A stretch of DNA of 64,000 nucleotides from Spraguea lophii (GCA_001887945.1 LDOQ01000300.1:28632-92631); one strand, 5' to 3'. Positions 31,041 to 41,861 are shown, counted from the first letter of the stretch. Numbers and translations are program-made. Notes: a model not told the origin generated them from the letters alone.

Positions 31041-31661
31041 ATGTTTTCTTTACACATTTATCAAAATATTATTTTTATATTCTTATATATAATACACTTA
31101 CAATCCTATAAACCTAAAAAAGATATATTTACATTAGATAATACGATTAATCCTATTGTAATTAATTATATTGTATCTAAAACACCAAAAAAATGTACAT
31201 CTATTAAGAAAAAAGAAAATAATATACCAAATTCTTTATATAAGAATTTACGAAATAACAAAATAAAGAATAAAAAACTATCAAATAAAAAACTATCAAA
31301 TAAAGATATACAAATATTATTTACAAAAGAAATAAATCCATTATTAGATATTTATTATCCTAATCCATCATTTGATAAAGATATTGATTTAAATAAAAGA
31401 AAAGAAAATTCATTATATTACAATATCAAAGGAAATTGTATGAAAAATAGAAATGAATATAATATTTATGATAAAATACAAAAATATAAGAAATATTTTA
31501 AAAAGAATGAATTTTCTAATAAATATAATACATCTAAAATAATATATAAAAGATTCAAAGAAGAAAATAATAAAAATAATAATATATTGAAATTTAAAAT
31601 ACAAAATACAGTTAATTTATACAACAAAAATTTATATAAAAGAAATAATATACTAATATGA
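31041..31661 (+). CDS. Secreted Lys/Asn-rich protein of unknown function
   Basis: The protein has 206 residues. Residues 1-22 (MFSLHIYQNIIFIFLYIIHL) form a strong signal peptide or membrane anchor. The mature chain is highly basic, dominated by Lys, Asn, Ile and Tyr, with a small direct repeat (KKLSNKKLSNK). No domain was recognised. The composition partly reflects the AT-rich genome. No CCC or GGG motif precedes the ATG. It could be exported to the host or spore surface; that is inferred only from the leader. It is neighboured by the SulP transporter and eIF2-beta, which offer no functional hint. Confidence 0.55.
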   Translation: MFSLHIYQNIIFIFLYIIHLQSYKPKKDIFTLDNTINPIVINYIVSKTPKKCTSIKKKENNIPNSLYKNLRNNKIKNKKLSNKKLSNKDIQILFTKEINPLLDIYYPNPSFDKDIDLNKRKENSLYYNIKGNCMKNRNEYNIYDKIQKYKKYFKKNEFSNKYNTSKIIYKRFKEENNKNNNILKFKIQNTVNLYNKNLYKRNNILI

Positions 31662-32032
31662 ATAAAAATTTATTAAAGTAATATTATTTTTACGTAATAT
31701 TTTTAAGTAAATATAAAATGTTATGTGTTTTAATAATAATAACGTATCTTAAATAAATATAATAATAATATGTTTATATAATTTATAAATATCAATTGTA
31801 TTTTAGATATTATAATAAATGGAGATAAATAAATAATTATAAGACTATTATAAATATTTTATTTTTAAGATACACTATTAAAATAGTTAGTAAAAATATT
31901 CTTTTATAGAAATAATCAAATAAATTATTAATACACCCACATACAATTGTATAATTGCATATCTTAAAATATTCCTTATATCAAAAAAATATATTTCATT
32001 TTTTCATTTTCTTTGGGGTAACAAATATTTTT
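31662..32032. other. Intergenic AT-rich stretch
   Basis: No gene seen. The last bases carry GGGG (32014-32017 region, 'ctttggggtaac') upstream of the eIF2-beta start. Confidence 0.35.
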
Positions 32033-32644
32033 ATGTCTGACAACAGTTCTAGTGATGATGAATTTATTCCAGTTGGATTTAATCCAGAAGAATTTAGACA
32101 GAAACGTTTACAGAAGCTTAAATCACATGGTAGTGTTTTGGCACCAAAAAAACAAACGAATACACAATCTAATATTCCAATAGAATTACAATACGAATCA
32201 TTATTAAATAGTGCATCTGAAAAATTACCAGAAAAAAAGACGGGACATAGCAAGATGAAACTTCCTTTGGAAGTACGTAGAGAAGTGAATAAAACGAGTA
32301 TTAATGTAATAGAAATAGCAGAAATGTTAAATAGGGAGCCTGAGCATATTATGAAATATTTGATGTCAGAACTTAGTACTACGGGTTCTTTTAATAAAGA
32401 AGGAAAATTATTATTAAAAGGAATTTTTTTAAAATCACAGATACAGGATATTCTACGTATGTACATAGAATATTTTATAGTTTGTGGGTCGTGTGATAAT
32501 GTTGAAGATACGGTGATAGAAAAAGAAAATAGATTGTATTTTTTAAAATGTAAGAAATGTGGTGGAAAGAAATATGTGGGTAATATAATGGAAGGATATA
32601 AAACAAAAGGTGAGGCTAAGCCTAAGGTAAGAGGATTTTTATAG
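32033..32644 (+). CDS. Translation initiation factor eIF2 beta subunit
   Basis: The protein has 203 residues. The N-terminal region is acidic and Lys-rich and far shorter than in yeast Sui3. The core has LPLEVRREVNKTSINVIEIAEMLNREPEHIMKYLMSEL, then GSFNKEGKLLLKGIFLKSQIQDILRMYIEYFIVC, the eIF2-beta/eIF5 fold. A C4 zinc ribbon follows: C-x2-C in VCGSC and CKKCGGKKY. It recruits eIF5 and helps eIF2 deliver initiator tRNA. The ATG at 32033 gives a typical start (MSDNSSSDDE); the upstream extension lacks a good start. The upstream motif is GGGG. Confidence 0.9.
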   Translation: MSDNSSSDDEFIPVGFNPEEFRQKRLQKLKSHGSVLAPKKQTNTQSNIPIELQYESLLNSASEKLPEKKTGHSKMKLPLEVRREVNKTSINVIEIAEMLNREPEHIMKYLMSELSTTGSFNKEGKLLLKGIFLKSQIQDILRMYIEYFIVCGSCDNVEDTVIEKENRLYFLKCKKCGGKKYVGNIMEGYKTKGEAKPKVRGFL

Positions 32645-33065
32645 GTAAAATAATTAGAAATAAAAATCTTTAAGGAGTAATATTTTATTTTTTTATAAAC
32701 AATTAAATGACAGCTATCATTTTTATTGTAAAATTACTTTTTCTTATAAAAATATTCTATCTGCTAATAAGTGTATGTTTCGTTCTTAATGTCTCATATA
32801 AATAAAATAAATATAATTTACTATTTTATTGATAATTAAATTTTATTTACTTTATTTATATGAGATATTCATTTATATTATTTCTTCTTTAAGATATTTC
32901 CTTTAAAAAACTTTTCTTTTTTAAAATTTACATATGATATCATTTTTTTATAACAAAAAAAATAATAAACTTTTTAATATCATAATCATTTAGTAATTTG
33001 CAGGAGTGTTTTGACAATAAAATAAAATATTTTTTTAAAAACCTATTTATTTTCTCACCCACACC
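32645..33065. other. Intergenic AT-rich stretch
   Basis: Nothing seen except AT-rich sequence. 'ctcacccacacc' directly precedes the next start codon. Confidence 0.35.
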
Positions 33066-33713
33066 ATGAATACACTTTTAACTTTTCTTCTTAAATATTG
33101 GTACATACCACCCACTACTGTTATTGTAATTCTTTTACTTTATATTTTTTACAAAAATTTCAGAAGAATTACTTCTGTATCAGACCTACCTTCAAATATG
33201 TATGGTATATATTTAACAGGTATAGTTACATATATACCTGATGGAGATACATTTAGATTTTATCATACTCCATTATTCAGATCTAGTACCTTACGTTTCG
33301 GAATAAAAACTCTTAATATTAGAATAGCTGGAATGGATGCACCAGAAGGTAAATATTTTGGCGGCGAGGGACAACCATTGCATAATAAATCTCAGAAGTT
33401 TTTAAGTGATCTAATTCATTTAAATAAGGTGAAAATAAAATTATTAAAAACTGATAGATATAATAGAATACTAGCAGTAGTATATATTACTAAATGGTTA
33501 TTTAAGGTAAATGTGGCATATAAAATGTTGGAAAAGGGTATGGCATGTGTATATATAGGATCTGATGCTGTGTATGATAATAAAAAAGAAAAATATATTA
33601 AAAAGGAAAATATTGCTAAGAGGAAAAAATTAGGAATATGGGGATTAAAAAATTATGAATCACCAATGGATTATAAAAAAAGGATGAGAGCAAAGAAAAA
33701 AAGCTCTAAATAA
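33066..33713 (+). CDS. Membrane-anchored thermonuclease (Lcl3-like SNase)
   Basis: The protein has 215 residues. One transmembrane helix lies at about residues 15-33 (PPTTVIVILLLYIFY), followed by a staphylococcal-nuclease domain. Catalytic landmarks are present: PDGDTFRFY (metal-binding Asp), LNIRIAGMDAPEG (Arg and Asp/Glu), KTDRYNRILAVVY (second Arg) and KLGIW near the end. This matches the fungal Lcl3 family, whose members sit in mitochondrial or other membranes. Substrate and membrane are unknown here. The start lies just after CTCACCC. Confidence 0.85.
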   Translation: MNTLLTFLLKYWYIPPTTVIVILLLYIFYKNFRRITSVSDLPSNMYGIYLTGIVTYIPDGDTFRFYHTPLFRSSTLRFGIKTLNIRIAGMDAPEGKYFGGEGQPLHNKSQKFLSDLIHLNKVKIKLLKTDRYNRILAVVYITKWLFKVNVAYKMLEKGMACVYIGSDAVYDNKKEKYIKKENIAKRKKLGIWGLKNYESPMDYKKRMRAKKKSSK

Positions 33714-33920
33714 TTTTTAATAAAAATTTTTGTTTTTCAAAAAAGAAGAAAGTATCTTTTAATTTTTCAATAGTAGAAATTTAATTAAATTAAAAATTAT
33801 CATGCTGGAAATAGAAATTATATGCTTAATGATTTTATGTTTAAAATATTTTAATTAAAAATAATTTAATTGAAGAAGAAAATGATAATGAATTCATAAT
33901 TTAAAATACCTACAATTATT

Positions 33921-36293
33921 TTATTCTTTATTTACTTTCTTTTCCATTTCTTCTAAATCATTTTGACTTAAAAGACTATGTCCTTCTCCTCTAACTGGCT
34001 GACCCATATCTTTATAAAATCTTTTGGCGATTTGTGTAGCCATATCAATACTCAAATTACTGTTAGCATCATCCAAACAATTAAGCACCCATCTTGGAAG
34101 TTTTTCTTTTTTATCTTTTTGATCAAATCTATGATCTGCCATAACCATTAATCCATAATCTTTTTTATTTCTCATTACTCTACCTAAACACTGTGCAGTA
34201 TGTCTTATAGCATCAAATGTAAGAAAATCATTTTCTTTTATTCCATATTCTTTTCTCATGTAACTTAAACGATGTTTTAATCTTACACTCTCTGTAAATT
34301 GATATGGTACTCCCATTACTATAACACATCTTCCATATCCATATTCAAAATCTACACCTTCTGATACTTTACCTCTGGCTACACAAAACATAATGGCTCC
34401 TTTACCTTCATCGATGGCTTTACGATAATTTTTTATAGCTAATTCACTCTCATGATAATTTGGTGTTTCAATAAACACTAATTTATGCTTCATCAATTTA
34501 TCTATCATCCTGGTTTCTGACCATATTGATACAATTTCTTCCATGTAAATATACGATGGGAAAAATACTATCATTCCATCAGGTACTATTTTACTAAATT
34601 CTAATATTAAAACAGCATAATTTCTAACCACGGCAGGATCTGATCGTAAGCTAAAAGATGTGGTTATCGTATTTTCTTTATCGATTTTATTTGTTCTTTT
34701 TCTTCCCATATCAATAAATTCTAAATCATCACTTATAGGTTTTAACGTCATTTGATCATTACCTTTGGTTATAACCATTGGTGTAATACTATTTCTATCC
34801 AAAGTAACACCTATTTCTAAAATCTTTACAGGTGTAAAATTAAGTATTTTTGTGTACATTTCAGGAGGACTAAGCGTACCAGAGGTGATTATAACATTTT
34901 TTGCTGTATCAAATATTTTCCTCATAGCTATGCTAGCATCCAAACACCATAATCTCAGATATGGATTAAATACTGTTTGTGCCATAGTGTCAAAAGGTTC
35001 AAAAAGAACAGTAAATCCTTGTTTATGCATAGAACACAGTGTTATAAAATCAGAGACAGTTTTCAATGCAAGAACCTCTTCATCTAAATACAAATTTAAA
35101 TAAGAAATTAAAACACATAATCTCTGTGAAGTACAAGACATAGACCTTCTATCAATGTATGTCATATCTTTAATACTTCTACAAAAAGATAATGTAGATT
35201 CTGATGTAAGATGAGTAGTTCGTAATTTCGCCTTAAAAAATTCTACTATTCTTTTTAACATCGAAATAAAATGAAAAGAATTTCTTATGGTACCTGGTAT
35301 ATTTTCTTGATCATTAGAAATACAATTACTTATTTCTTTCCGATTAATTTTTGTTATTCTCAATCCAGTATTAATTTTATTCTCTCCGTTAGAATCTAAT
35401 TTTCTATTTGTTTTATTTACCTGCTCATATTTATTCTTTCTCTTTTGCATTATCATTCTTTCTTCTTGTTTTGCATCTTTTATGCTATGTAATTTATCTT
35501 CCATTCTTTTCAATAGTTTTGTACATAAATCCAATGTACTTCTCTTTACTTCTATACTCATACTCTCTATACACGAATTATCTATATTATGAGCTTCATC
35601 AAATACAACTATAGTATCTTCTTTTATTAATTCTTTTGATACTACATCATTTATATGTGGATCTATCAAATAATTATAAGTATACACTATAATATCACAC
35701 TCTGTTAATATTTCACGTACTAAGTAATATGGACATACACCATTCTTAATACCATATTCTCTCATTTCATCTAAATTATAAATTCCTTTTATATTTTTTA
35801 TATGATTTTCCGAAGAATTAAAATTATTTTCTAATGCATCAAAGAAATCACATCGTATTTTAGACCATTCCATTATTCTCTTTCTACATTCTATTTCTAC
35901 ATTACCACTGTTTATTACCTCTTTATTTATACATAGATTTTTTCTAGAAGCTAATCCCACTCCCAATAATTCATTAACAGTTTCATCGTATTTACCAATG
36001 TATTTAACAATATTTTTTAATTCATCTAAAACTTTTTCTATTTCACCTACTGTTCTTGAACAATAAATCAAACGAATATTTTTATTCCCATTTTCATTTT
36101 TCTTCATTTTTAAAATATAACTAACTACTACACTCAATACAGATAATGTTTTACCTGTTCCACAACCCATCTCAATTAAACCATGACCACTCGAATCTAG
36201 TAACGATTTAAATTCTGATATATATTTATATTGTTCGGGATAAATGTAATCATATGGAAAATATACTTTTAAATCTGAAATATTGAATATCAT
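33921..36293 (-). CDS. XPD/Rad3 DNA helicase of TFIIH
   Basis: The 790-residue superfamily 2 helicase shows Walker A GCGTGKT (residues 43-49) and Walker B DEAH (232-235). The four iron-sulfur cysteines typical of XPD are near C121 (KNLCINKEV), C136, C148 and C187 (GVCPYYLVR). Later motifs include NVIITSGTLSPPEMY, FCVARGKVSEGVDFEYG and HTAQCLGRVMRNKKDYGLM. Strong XPD markers are YPEQYKYISEFK and GIYNLDEMREYGIKNGVCPYY. It unwinds DNA in nucleotide excision repair and is structural in Pol II initiation. Its length is close to yeast Rad3. CCC precedes the start on the minus strand. Confidence 0.95.
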   Translation of the reverse strand: MIFNISDLKVYFPYDYIYPEQYKYISEFKSLLDSSGHGLIEMGCGTGKTLSVLSVVVSYILKMKKNENGNKNIRLIYCSRTVGEIEKVLDELKNIVKYIGKYDETVNELLGVGLASRKNLCINKEVINSGNVEIECRKRIMEWSKIRCDFFDALENNFNSSENHIKNIKGIYNLDEMREYGIKNGVCPYYLVREILTECDIIVYTYNYLIDPHINDVVSKELIKEDTIVVFDEAHNIDNSCIESMSIEVKRSTLDLCTKLLKRMEDKLHSIKDAKQEERMIMQKRKNKYEQVNKTNRKLDSNGENKINTGLRITKINRKEISNCISNDQENIPGTIRNSFHFISMLKRIVEFFKAKLRTTHLTSESTLSFCRSIKDMTYIDRRSMSCTSQRLCVLISYLNLYLDEEVLALKTVSDFITLCSMHKQGFTVLFEPFDTMAQTVFNPYLRLWCLDASIAMRKIFDTAKNVIITSGTLSPPEMYTKILNFTPVKILEIGVTLDRNSITPMVITKGNDQMTLKPISDDLEFIDMGRKRTNKIDKENTITTSFSLRSDPAVVRNYAVLILEFSKIVPDGMIVFFPSYIYMEEIVSIWSETRMIDKLMKHKLVFIETPNYHESELAIKNYRKAIDEGKGAIMFCVARGKVSEGVDFEYGYGRCVIVMGVPYQFTESVRLKHRLSYMRKEYGIKENDFLTFDAIRHTAQCLGRVMRNKKDYGLMVMADHRFDQKDKKEKLPRWVLNCLDDANSNLSIDMATQIAKRFYKDMGQPVRGEGHSLLSQNDLEEMEKKVNKE

Positions 36294-36689
36294 GGTAGGG
36301 TATCGATTCTTAAGAGAAATAAAAATAATCTATGCATAAATATAAATTTGAAAATAAAAAAATATATTATGCAATTTTTAAATGGTTTGCAATGTTGATG
36401 AAATTGTTAAGATGTAAATTTATATTAAAATAAAAATTATTTATTTTCGTAAAGATTTTCTTTTTATTATTTGAAAATATTTTTATATTAAAATAATAAT
36501 AAATATAATATAATAATATACATAATGTATAGTAGTGGTGTTAATGGTGTTTTTGCGTTTAAAAAAAATTTCTTAGATAATACCATAATGAATTTAGAAA
36601 AATTTTTAACATTATTTCCTATTTCATTTATATACGTATATTAAAACAAAATTCAGATAAAAAAATATTTGAGTTATTCATACCAAACC

Positions 36690-37370
36690 GATTATTGTAA
36701 CAGTGTTTTTTTAAATACACCGAAAATATTTTCAATCTAATTAATATATATTATTTTTCTTAACATCAATTATCTTGAGTGATTAGCTGTAAAATAAGTA
36801 TTTATTAAAGAAAGGAATGTTAATTAAGATTTATGATAAGCAATATGTATTATGGGACCTGGTAAAATATATTCTTTTAAGAACCTGAACAAATCATATT
36901 TCGATCTGGATGATAAAAATGACTCTAAATATTTTTTATTATGGATATACAATGCACCAGCAAACCAAATAATGTTTGAAAATATATTATTACATCCATA
37001 AAATTTATACATCTGTGGATTGATTCTGATTGATTGGACAAAACTGATTATTTTCCAATTCGACATAGTTTTTAAGCTTCAAATTCCGCGTAAAATATCG
37101 GGTATGTTTATTACAGGAATATCAATTTTAGTAATATGATCAATTTTGAGTGATTTCTAGCATAACATTAAAAAATTATTTTAAAATATCACATAAAATT
37201 AATATTATTTGATTCAATGGTAAATCGAACTGATAGACTTAATTCCTCTCGAAAATTTAAATATCGGAAAAGAAAATTTTTATAGCACTTTTCTCTGAAT
37301 GTTTTCAATTTTATGGAACTATTATGGAATCATATATCTAAAATATATTTTCTTTACTTAACACTTTAAA
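36690..37370 (-). repeat. Unknown repeat family, copy A, with decayed ORF
   Basis: It matches the interrupted repeat at 43713-45160 along most of its length, for example 'ttcttttaagaacctgaacaaatcat', 'ttccaattcgacat' and 'attaatattatttgattcaatggtaaa'. An 80-residue frame on the minus strand (36824-37066) begins MSNWKIISF and contains YDLFRFLKEYILPGP. The other copy encodes related peptides (MSNREIVNL, DDLFRFLKECIL), so both descend from a coding sequence. Copy A has lost an internal part relative to the other copy. The ancestral protein was not recognised. Confidence 0.6.
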
Positions 37371-37816
37371 AGATTAAAGTTTGGTAAGTTCTCGACGAGT
37401 AAACTACCAAGATTTTTTATATTAAATTTCTATATAATATATCCGATTATATACAATAAATAAATAAAAATATATTATTTTTGATATTTTTATTTGTAAG
37501 TATAAAAAATATAATGAAACAAATATACAAATAAAACTAACTTTTAGAATGTGTTTTCTTGTTTATCTCTAATCTTTTAAATGTGTTTATAATATATAAT
37601 TTTTATAATAACAATACAATTATTATTAAGATGCTCCAGCCAGATATAACCTATAATGTTACAATAAGTAAATAATGCAATATATTATAATATAAAGCTT
37701 TTTTTAAATTTTAAAAAAATACAAAATAAAATATTTAATAAAAATGAAACCATCTCTAATTTTATAAATATTACGTTACAGAATAAAATATTTAAACAAC
37801 AAAAATCACATATTTA

Positions 37817-38672
37817 TGAAAGAACGACAACATAAACTAATAAGAGCATTAAATTCAACACCAAAAAAACTATACAAGTTAGAAATAAAGTTATTAATAA
37901 AGAGAGAAGAATTGTTTTAATAATGAGAAATAAAGCGGAAATTATCGTTTCAATATTAAATACAATGAATATTAAAATAAGAACAATACATAATATCCTT
38001 AAAATTTTCAAAACGAAGAAAGAGTTTAAGCTAAACCGGTTATTGGAAGAAAAATTACTATTTTTCATATAAGAAAAAACAATTAATTATAAATCAGATA
38101 TAGATTACTCTAGAACGACTAAAAAGATATGCAAACAATATTTTTTTTAAAGATGTATGCTTGGCAACCATTAATATAATTTTGGTTTGTTTTTGTTTTG
38201 GATTAAAACAAGCAATTATTATACCAATTAACAGAAATAATACAAATGCTATCAATGAAAAGAAAGTATTTCGATAACTTTTACAAAATAAATAGAAAAA
38301 TATGTTAAAATTTTGTATTCATAGATGAGATTGTTTTTGATTTATTTATGAGGTCTACAAATTTTTAGTAAGAAACTTTTGTAATTGTTACAATTGAAAT
38401 ATTAGAACTAAAAATATTTATGTTATAACAACACGAATAAACATGAAATGCCAAATTTTCATGGTAATTAAAACTCAATGAATGCACGTAATTTTTCAAA
38501 TTGTTCATTAAAATTTTAAAATATATATCGTGATAAAAGAATAAATGAGTTAATATTTAAATTAGATAATATGAGAATACACCATTCAGTTTTAGTAAAA
38601 GAAATACTATAAATCTTTGATATCTTTCAACATATTGTCACAAGTTAAATATAAGTGGAAAATATTTTTTTA
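37817..38672 (+). pseudogene. Dead Tc1/mariner-type transposase
   Basis: Frameshifted pieces in order reproduce a Tc1/mariner (DDE_3) transposase. First comes a helix-turn-helix-like N-terminus (SILNTMNIKIRTIHNILKIFK near 37940). Next is the first catalytic Asp context FVFIDEIVFDLFMR (near 38315). Then the second Asp context LDNMRIHHSVLVKEIL (near 38562), and an end-like LSQVKYKWKIFF (near 38650) where 'NPIE..fs.wK' is expected. Many stops interrupt it. A minus-strand membrane-like frame at 37814-38068 is just the complement of this relic. I did not find terminal inverted repeats. Confidence 0.6.
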
Positions 38673-39077
38673 AATATAAAAATTATATGATTAGATAAAG
38701 TTTTTTGAATAAAAATCGATTATATTACCGTATCAACAAATGATTTCGTGGAATTACAACCATAATTTAACCGGATATTATAGACAATTTATGTGCGTAC
38801 AATTGATATTTGCAAACAACCAATATCATCAGAAGATTAAAATTTTATTTTGTTTCTATTTTTTAAAAAATTGAAAGAAAAAGAATTGGAATCGGAATTA
38901 AAAGAAAAAGAAAAAGAAAAAAGTTTTATCAATTTTTTTATTTTTTAAAAGTTAAAAATACAAGAGAAATTATTTGAAATTTAAAAAAAATTTTATATAT
39001 TAAAGTTGATAAATTTTCTTACTGATTTTTTTATATTTTGCATTATATTGTTTTTAAATTCGTGTAGGGCTATCATA
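38673..39077. other. Intergenic AT-rich stretch
   Basis: It includes an A/G-rich run around 38875-38925 (repeated 'gaaaaagaaaaag'). No gene seen. GGG lies 10 bases before the Ca2+ ATPase start. Confidence 0.35.
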
Positions 39078-41861
39078 ATGGAAGATAATTTTTTTAACAT
39101 TACTAATGAAGATTTAGTAAATATGTTTAACAAGAAAGAAATTATATACCAGAATAAAATAATTTCTTTGGAAGATCTTGCCAATTTGTTATATATAGAT
39201 TTAGAAAATGGCGCATGTAAAATAGACGATACAAAAATATTATTTGCTAAAATGATAGAAATGAAAAAGAAAATAAACAATGTTGACGAAGAGTATAAAA
39301 TATTAAATAGAAAAACATTCGGACAAAATGATGTGCAGTTAAAATCACAAAAAACATTTATAAATATTTTAAAAAATAATATAAGTGATAAAATTTTGAT
39401 AATTTTAACAATTGCTGCAATATTCTCAATAGGCATTGGTATAGGAAAGATGTTTTTATCAGATGAAAAATTGGGAGTTATTGAAGGTATCTGTATTCTG
39501 GTTGCTGTCGTGATTATTGTTTCAGTTGGTACGATAAATGAATACTCTCAAGAAATATTATTTAGAAATTTAGAAAAGAAAAAAACAGAAAAACTTGTTA
39601 AAGTGTATAAAAATAAAAATTTTGAAACTATATACATAAATGATATTACTGTGGGTGATATCGTTTATTTAGAACCAGGTGATCTAGTTCCGGCTGATTG
39701 CATTCTTATTTCTAAAAACCCACTTTTCTGTGACGAATCATTAGTAACAGGAGAAGCAGAAGGTATAGAAAAAAATATTGATCATCCATTTCTCATATCT
39801 GGAAGTTATGTTATGAATGGATTAGGAAAAGCTATGGTTATTTGTGTTGGTGAAAACTCATTTAAAGGTAAAATATTAAAGAGCCTTGATGTTAAACGAA
39901 AAAGTACTCCATTACAAGAAAAAATAGAATCTTTAGCAGGCAACCTTGCTATGAAGGCTATCTATATTTCTATCGTATTATTTATTGTTCAATTATTGAA
40001 ACTTTTTTTCGTTAGAAAAGTATTCAAAATAGATCAGATATTAGAAATATTTATAGAATCAATAGCATTTGCTGCAATGGCCATTCCTGAAGGACTTCCT
40101 ATTGCAATAATATTAGCTTTATCATTTGGAACAAAAAGAATGCTTAAACAAAAAAGTTTGGTGAGAGATATGGCAGCATGCGAAATCATGAATAATACAA
40201 ATTATTTATGTACAGATAAAACTGGTACATTGACGTATAATGTTTTACAAATTACGAGAATATATACAAATAAAAATATACATAATGAAATATCAACACG
40301 CATTAATCATTTTTCCGATCTCATGATTTTTAATTCAATCTTAAATTCCACAGCGTTTATAAATAAAGATGGCCTATCCATTGGAAATCGGGTAGAATGT
40401 GCATTATTAGAATACTTGATTGCTGATAATATAGATTATAAATTTATGAGGCGGGAAACGAAAGCTGTGAAGCGCAAGGAATTTGATTCTAAATCTAAAT
40501 ATATGTCTACGATAGTAAAACATAACGGAAAATATTTGGTATTATTTAAAGGCGCGAGTGAAATAATAATTGATCAATGTAGCAAAATGGATGTAACGGG
40601 AAAGATTGTTGATATTGAACGAAATGAAATATTACATTTTTTAGAAACATCTAATAAGAATTGTTTGAGAACAATCTCTATGTGTTATCAATATTTAGAT
40701 AGTATAGATGAAAATAATATACATTTAGAAGCCGCTGATCCTATATTCTTATGTTCTATCTCGTTTGAAGATCCGTTGAGAAAAAATATTCACGATCAAA
40801 TTGATTTATTCAAGACAGCTGGAATAAAATTGGTAATGTTGACAGGAGATAATATGGAAATGGCGAAATATCTTGGAAGAAAAACCGGGATTTTAAGTTC
40901 ATCGGATAAATGTATAAAAGGAGAAGATATGAGAAATAAAACAGATATAGAATTATTGAAAGATATCCATTCTATAAGAGTGATCGCAAGAGCACAACCC
41001 GAGGATAAAAGAAGGTTTGTTCATTTATTGCAAAGTCAGGGAAATATTGTCGCAGTTACTGGTGATGGAACAAATGATGGTCCTGCATTAAAATTAGCTG
41101 ATGTGGGATTTGCTATGGGAATGTCTGGTAGTGATATTGCTCAAGAAGCAGCTTCAGTAATAATTCTTAATGATGATTTCTTTTCATTATTAAAAACCGT
41201 TTCTTGGGGAAGATGCATCAACGATTCTATTAGAAAATTTATCCAATTTCAATTAAGTGTAACTGGTGCTGCGCTCGGTATTGTGACATTAAGCACTATT
41301 TTTTACTCTGAACAGATTTTAAATCCATTACAAATACTTTGGATTAATCTTTATATGGATAGTTTTTCAGCCTTATCGTTATCGACAGATCAACCAACAA
41401 AGCAATTATTTTTAAGAAGTCCTGAATCTGTCAACACTCCAATAATTACAAATTACATGAAGTTGTTTATGGCATCTACAGTATTGTATCAATATTTAGT
41501 TATGATTGTTCTAATACTCTTTGGCATATCTAAGACATTTATATTTAATACATTCTTCTTCTTACAAATTTTCAACCAAATCAATGCAAGATCAATAGAC
41601 GTTCACAGAAGTCCTTTTTCTGCCATAACAGCAAATAAGATATACTTACTTGTTAACATTATTTCCGTAATACTTCAAATAATTATTGTTCAAAAATTAG
41701 GTATTGTGTTTGGAACTGAACCATTATCCTTTGGTTCATGGAGTTTTTCTATTTTTATTGCTTTGTTAATAATACCATTTTTTGAAATTATAAGAAATTT
41801 AGAAAAACGAAGAGTTAAAAAAACGGTCAAGCTGGAAGAAACTATACATTCAACTAAATAG
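39078..41861 (+). CDS. PMCA-type (P2B) calcium-transporting ATPase
   Basis: The protein has 927 residues. P-type ATPase motifs are CDESLVTGEAEG (actuator), PEGLPIAIILALSFGTKRML (M4), CTDKTGTLTYN (phosphorylated Asp, about residue 380), KGASEIIIDQC, MLTGDNMEMAKYLGRKTGIL and VTGDGTNDGPALKLADVGFAMG. 'GSDIAQEAASVIILNDDFFSLLKTVSWGRCINDSIRKFIQFQLSV' and 'NPLQILWINLYMDSFSALSLSTDQP' place it with plasma-membrane or vacuolar Ca2+ pumps (Pmc1/PMCA), not SERCA. It exports cytosolic Ca2+. There is no long calmodulin-binding tail. The start at 39078 follows GTAGGGC; the upstream extension needs TTG. Confidence 0.92.
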   Translation: MEDNFFNITNEDLVNMFNKKEIIYQNKIISLEDLANLLYIDLENGACKIDDTKILFAKMIEMKKKINNVDEEYKILNRKTFGQNDVQLKSQKTFINILKNNISDKILIILTIAAIFSIGIGIGKMFLSDEKLGVIEGICILVAVVIIVSVGTINEYSQEILFRNLEKKKTEKLVKVYKNKNFETIYINDITVGDIVYLEPGDLVPADCILISKNPLFCDESLVTGEAEGIEKNIDHPFLISGSYVMNGLGKAMVICVGENSFKGKILKSLDVKRKSTPLQEKIESLAGNLAMKAIYISIVLFIVQLLKLFFVRKVFKIDQILEIFIESIAFAAMAIPEGLPIAIILALSFGTKRMLKQKSLVRDMAACEIMNNTNYLCTDKTGTLTYNVLQITRIYTNKNIHNEISTRINHFSDLMIFNSILNSTAFINKDGLSIGNRVECALLEYLIADNIDYKFMRRETKAVKRKEFDSKSKYMSTIVKHNGKYLVLFKGASEIIIDQCSKMDVTGKIVDIERNEILHFLETSNKNCLRTISMCYQYLDSIDENNIHLEAADPIFLCSISFEDPLRKNIHDQIDLFKTAGIKLVMLTGDNMEMAKYLGRKTGILSSSDKCIKGEDMRNKTDIELLKDIHSIRVIARAQPEDKRRFVHLLQSQGNIVAVTGDGTNDGPALKLADVGFAMGMSGSDIAQEAASVIILNDDFFSLLKTVSWGRCINDSIRKFIQFQLSVTGAALGIVTLSTIFYSEQILNPLQILWINLYMDSFSALSLSTDQPTKQLFLRSPESVNTPIITNYMKLFMASTVLYQYLVMIVLILFGISKTFIFNTFFFLQIFNQINARSIDVHRSPFSAITANKIYLLVNIISVILQIIIVQKLGIVFGTEPLSFGSWSFSIFIALLIIPFFEIIRNLEKRRVKKTVKLEETIHSTK

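Noticed and set aside
37814..38068. 84-residue membrane-like minus-strand protein
   Set aside because: It is the complement of the Tc1/mariner relic; its hydrophobicity comes from complementing Lys/Asn codons.
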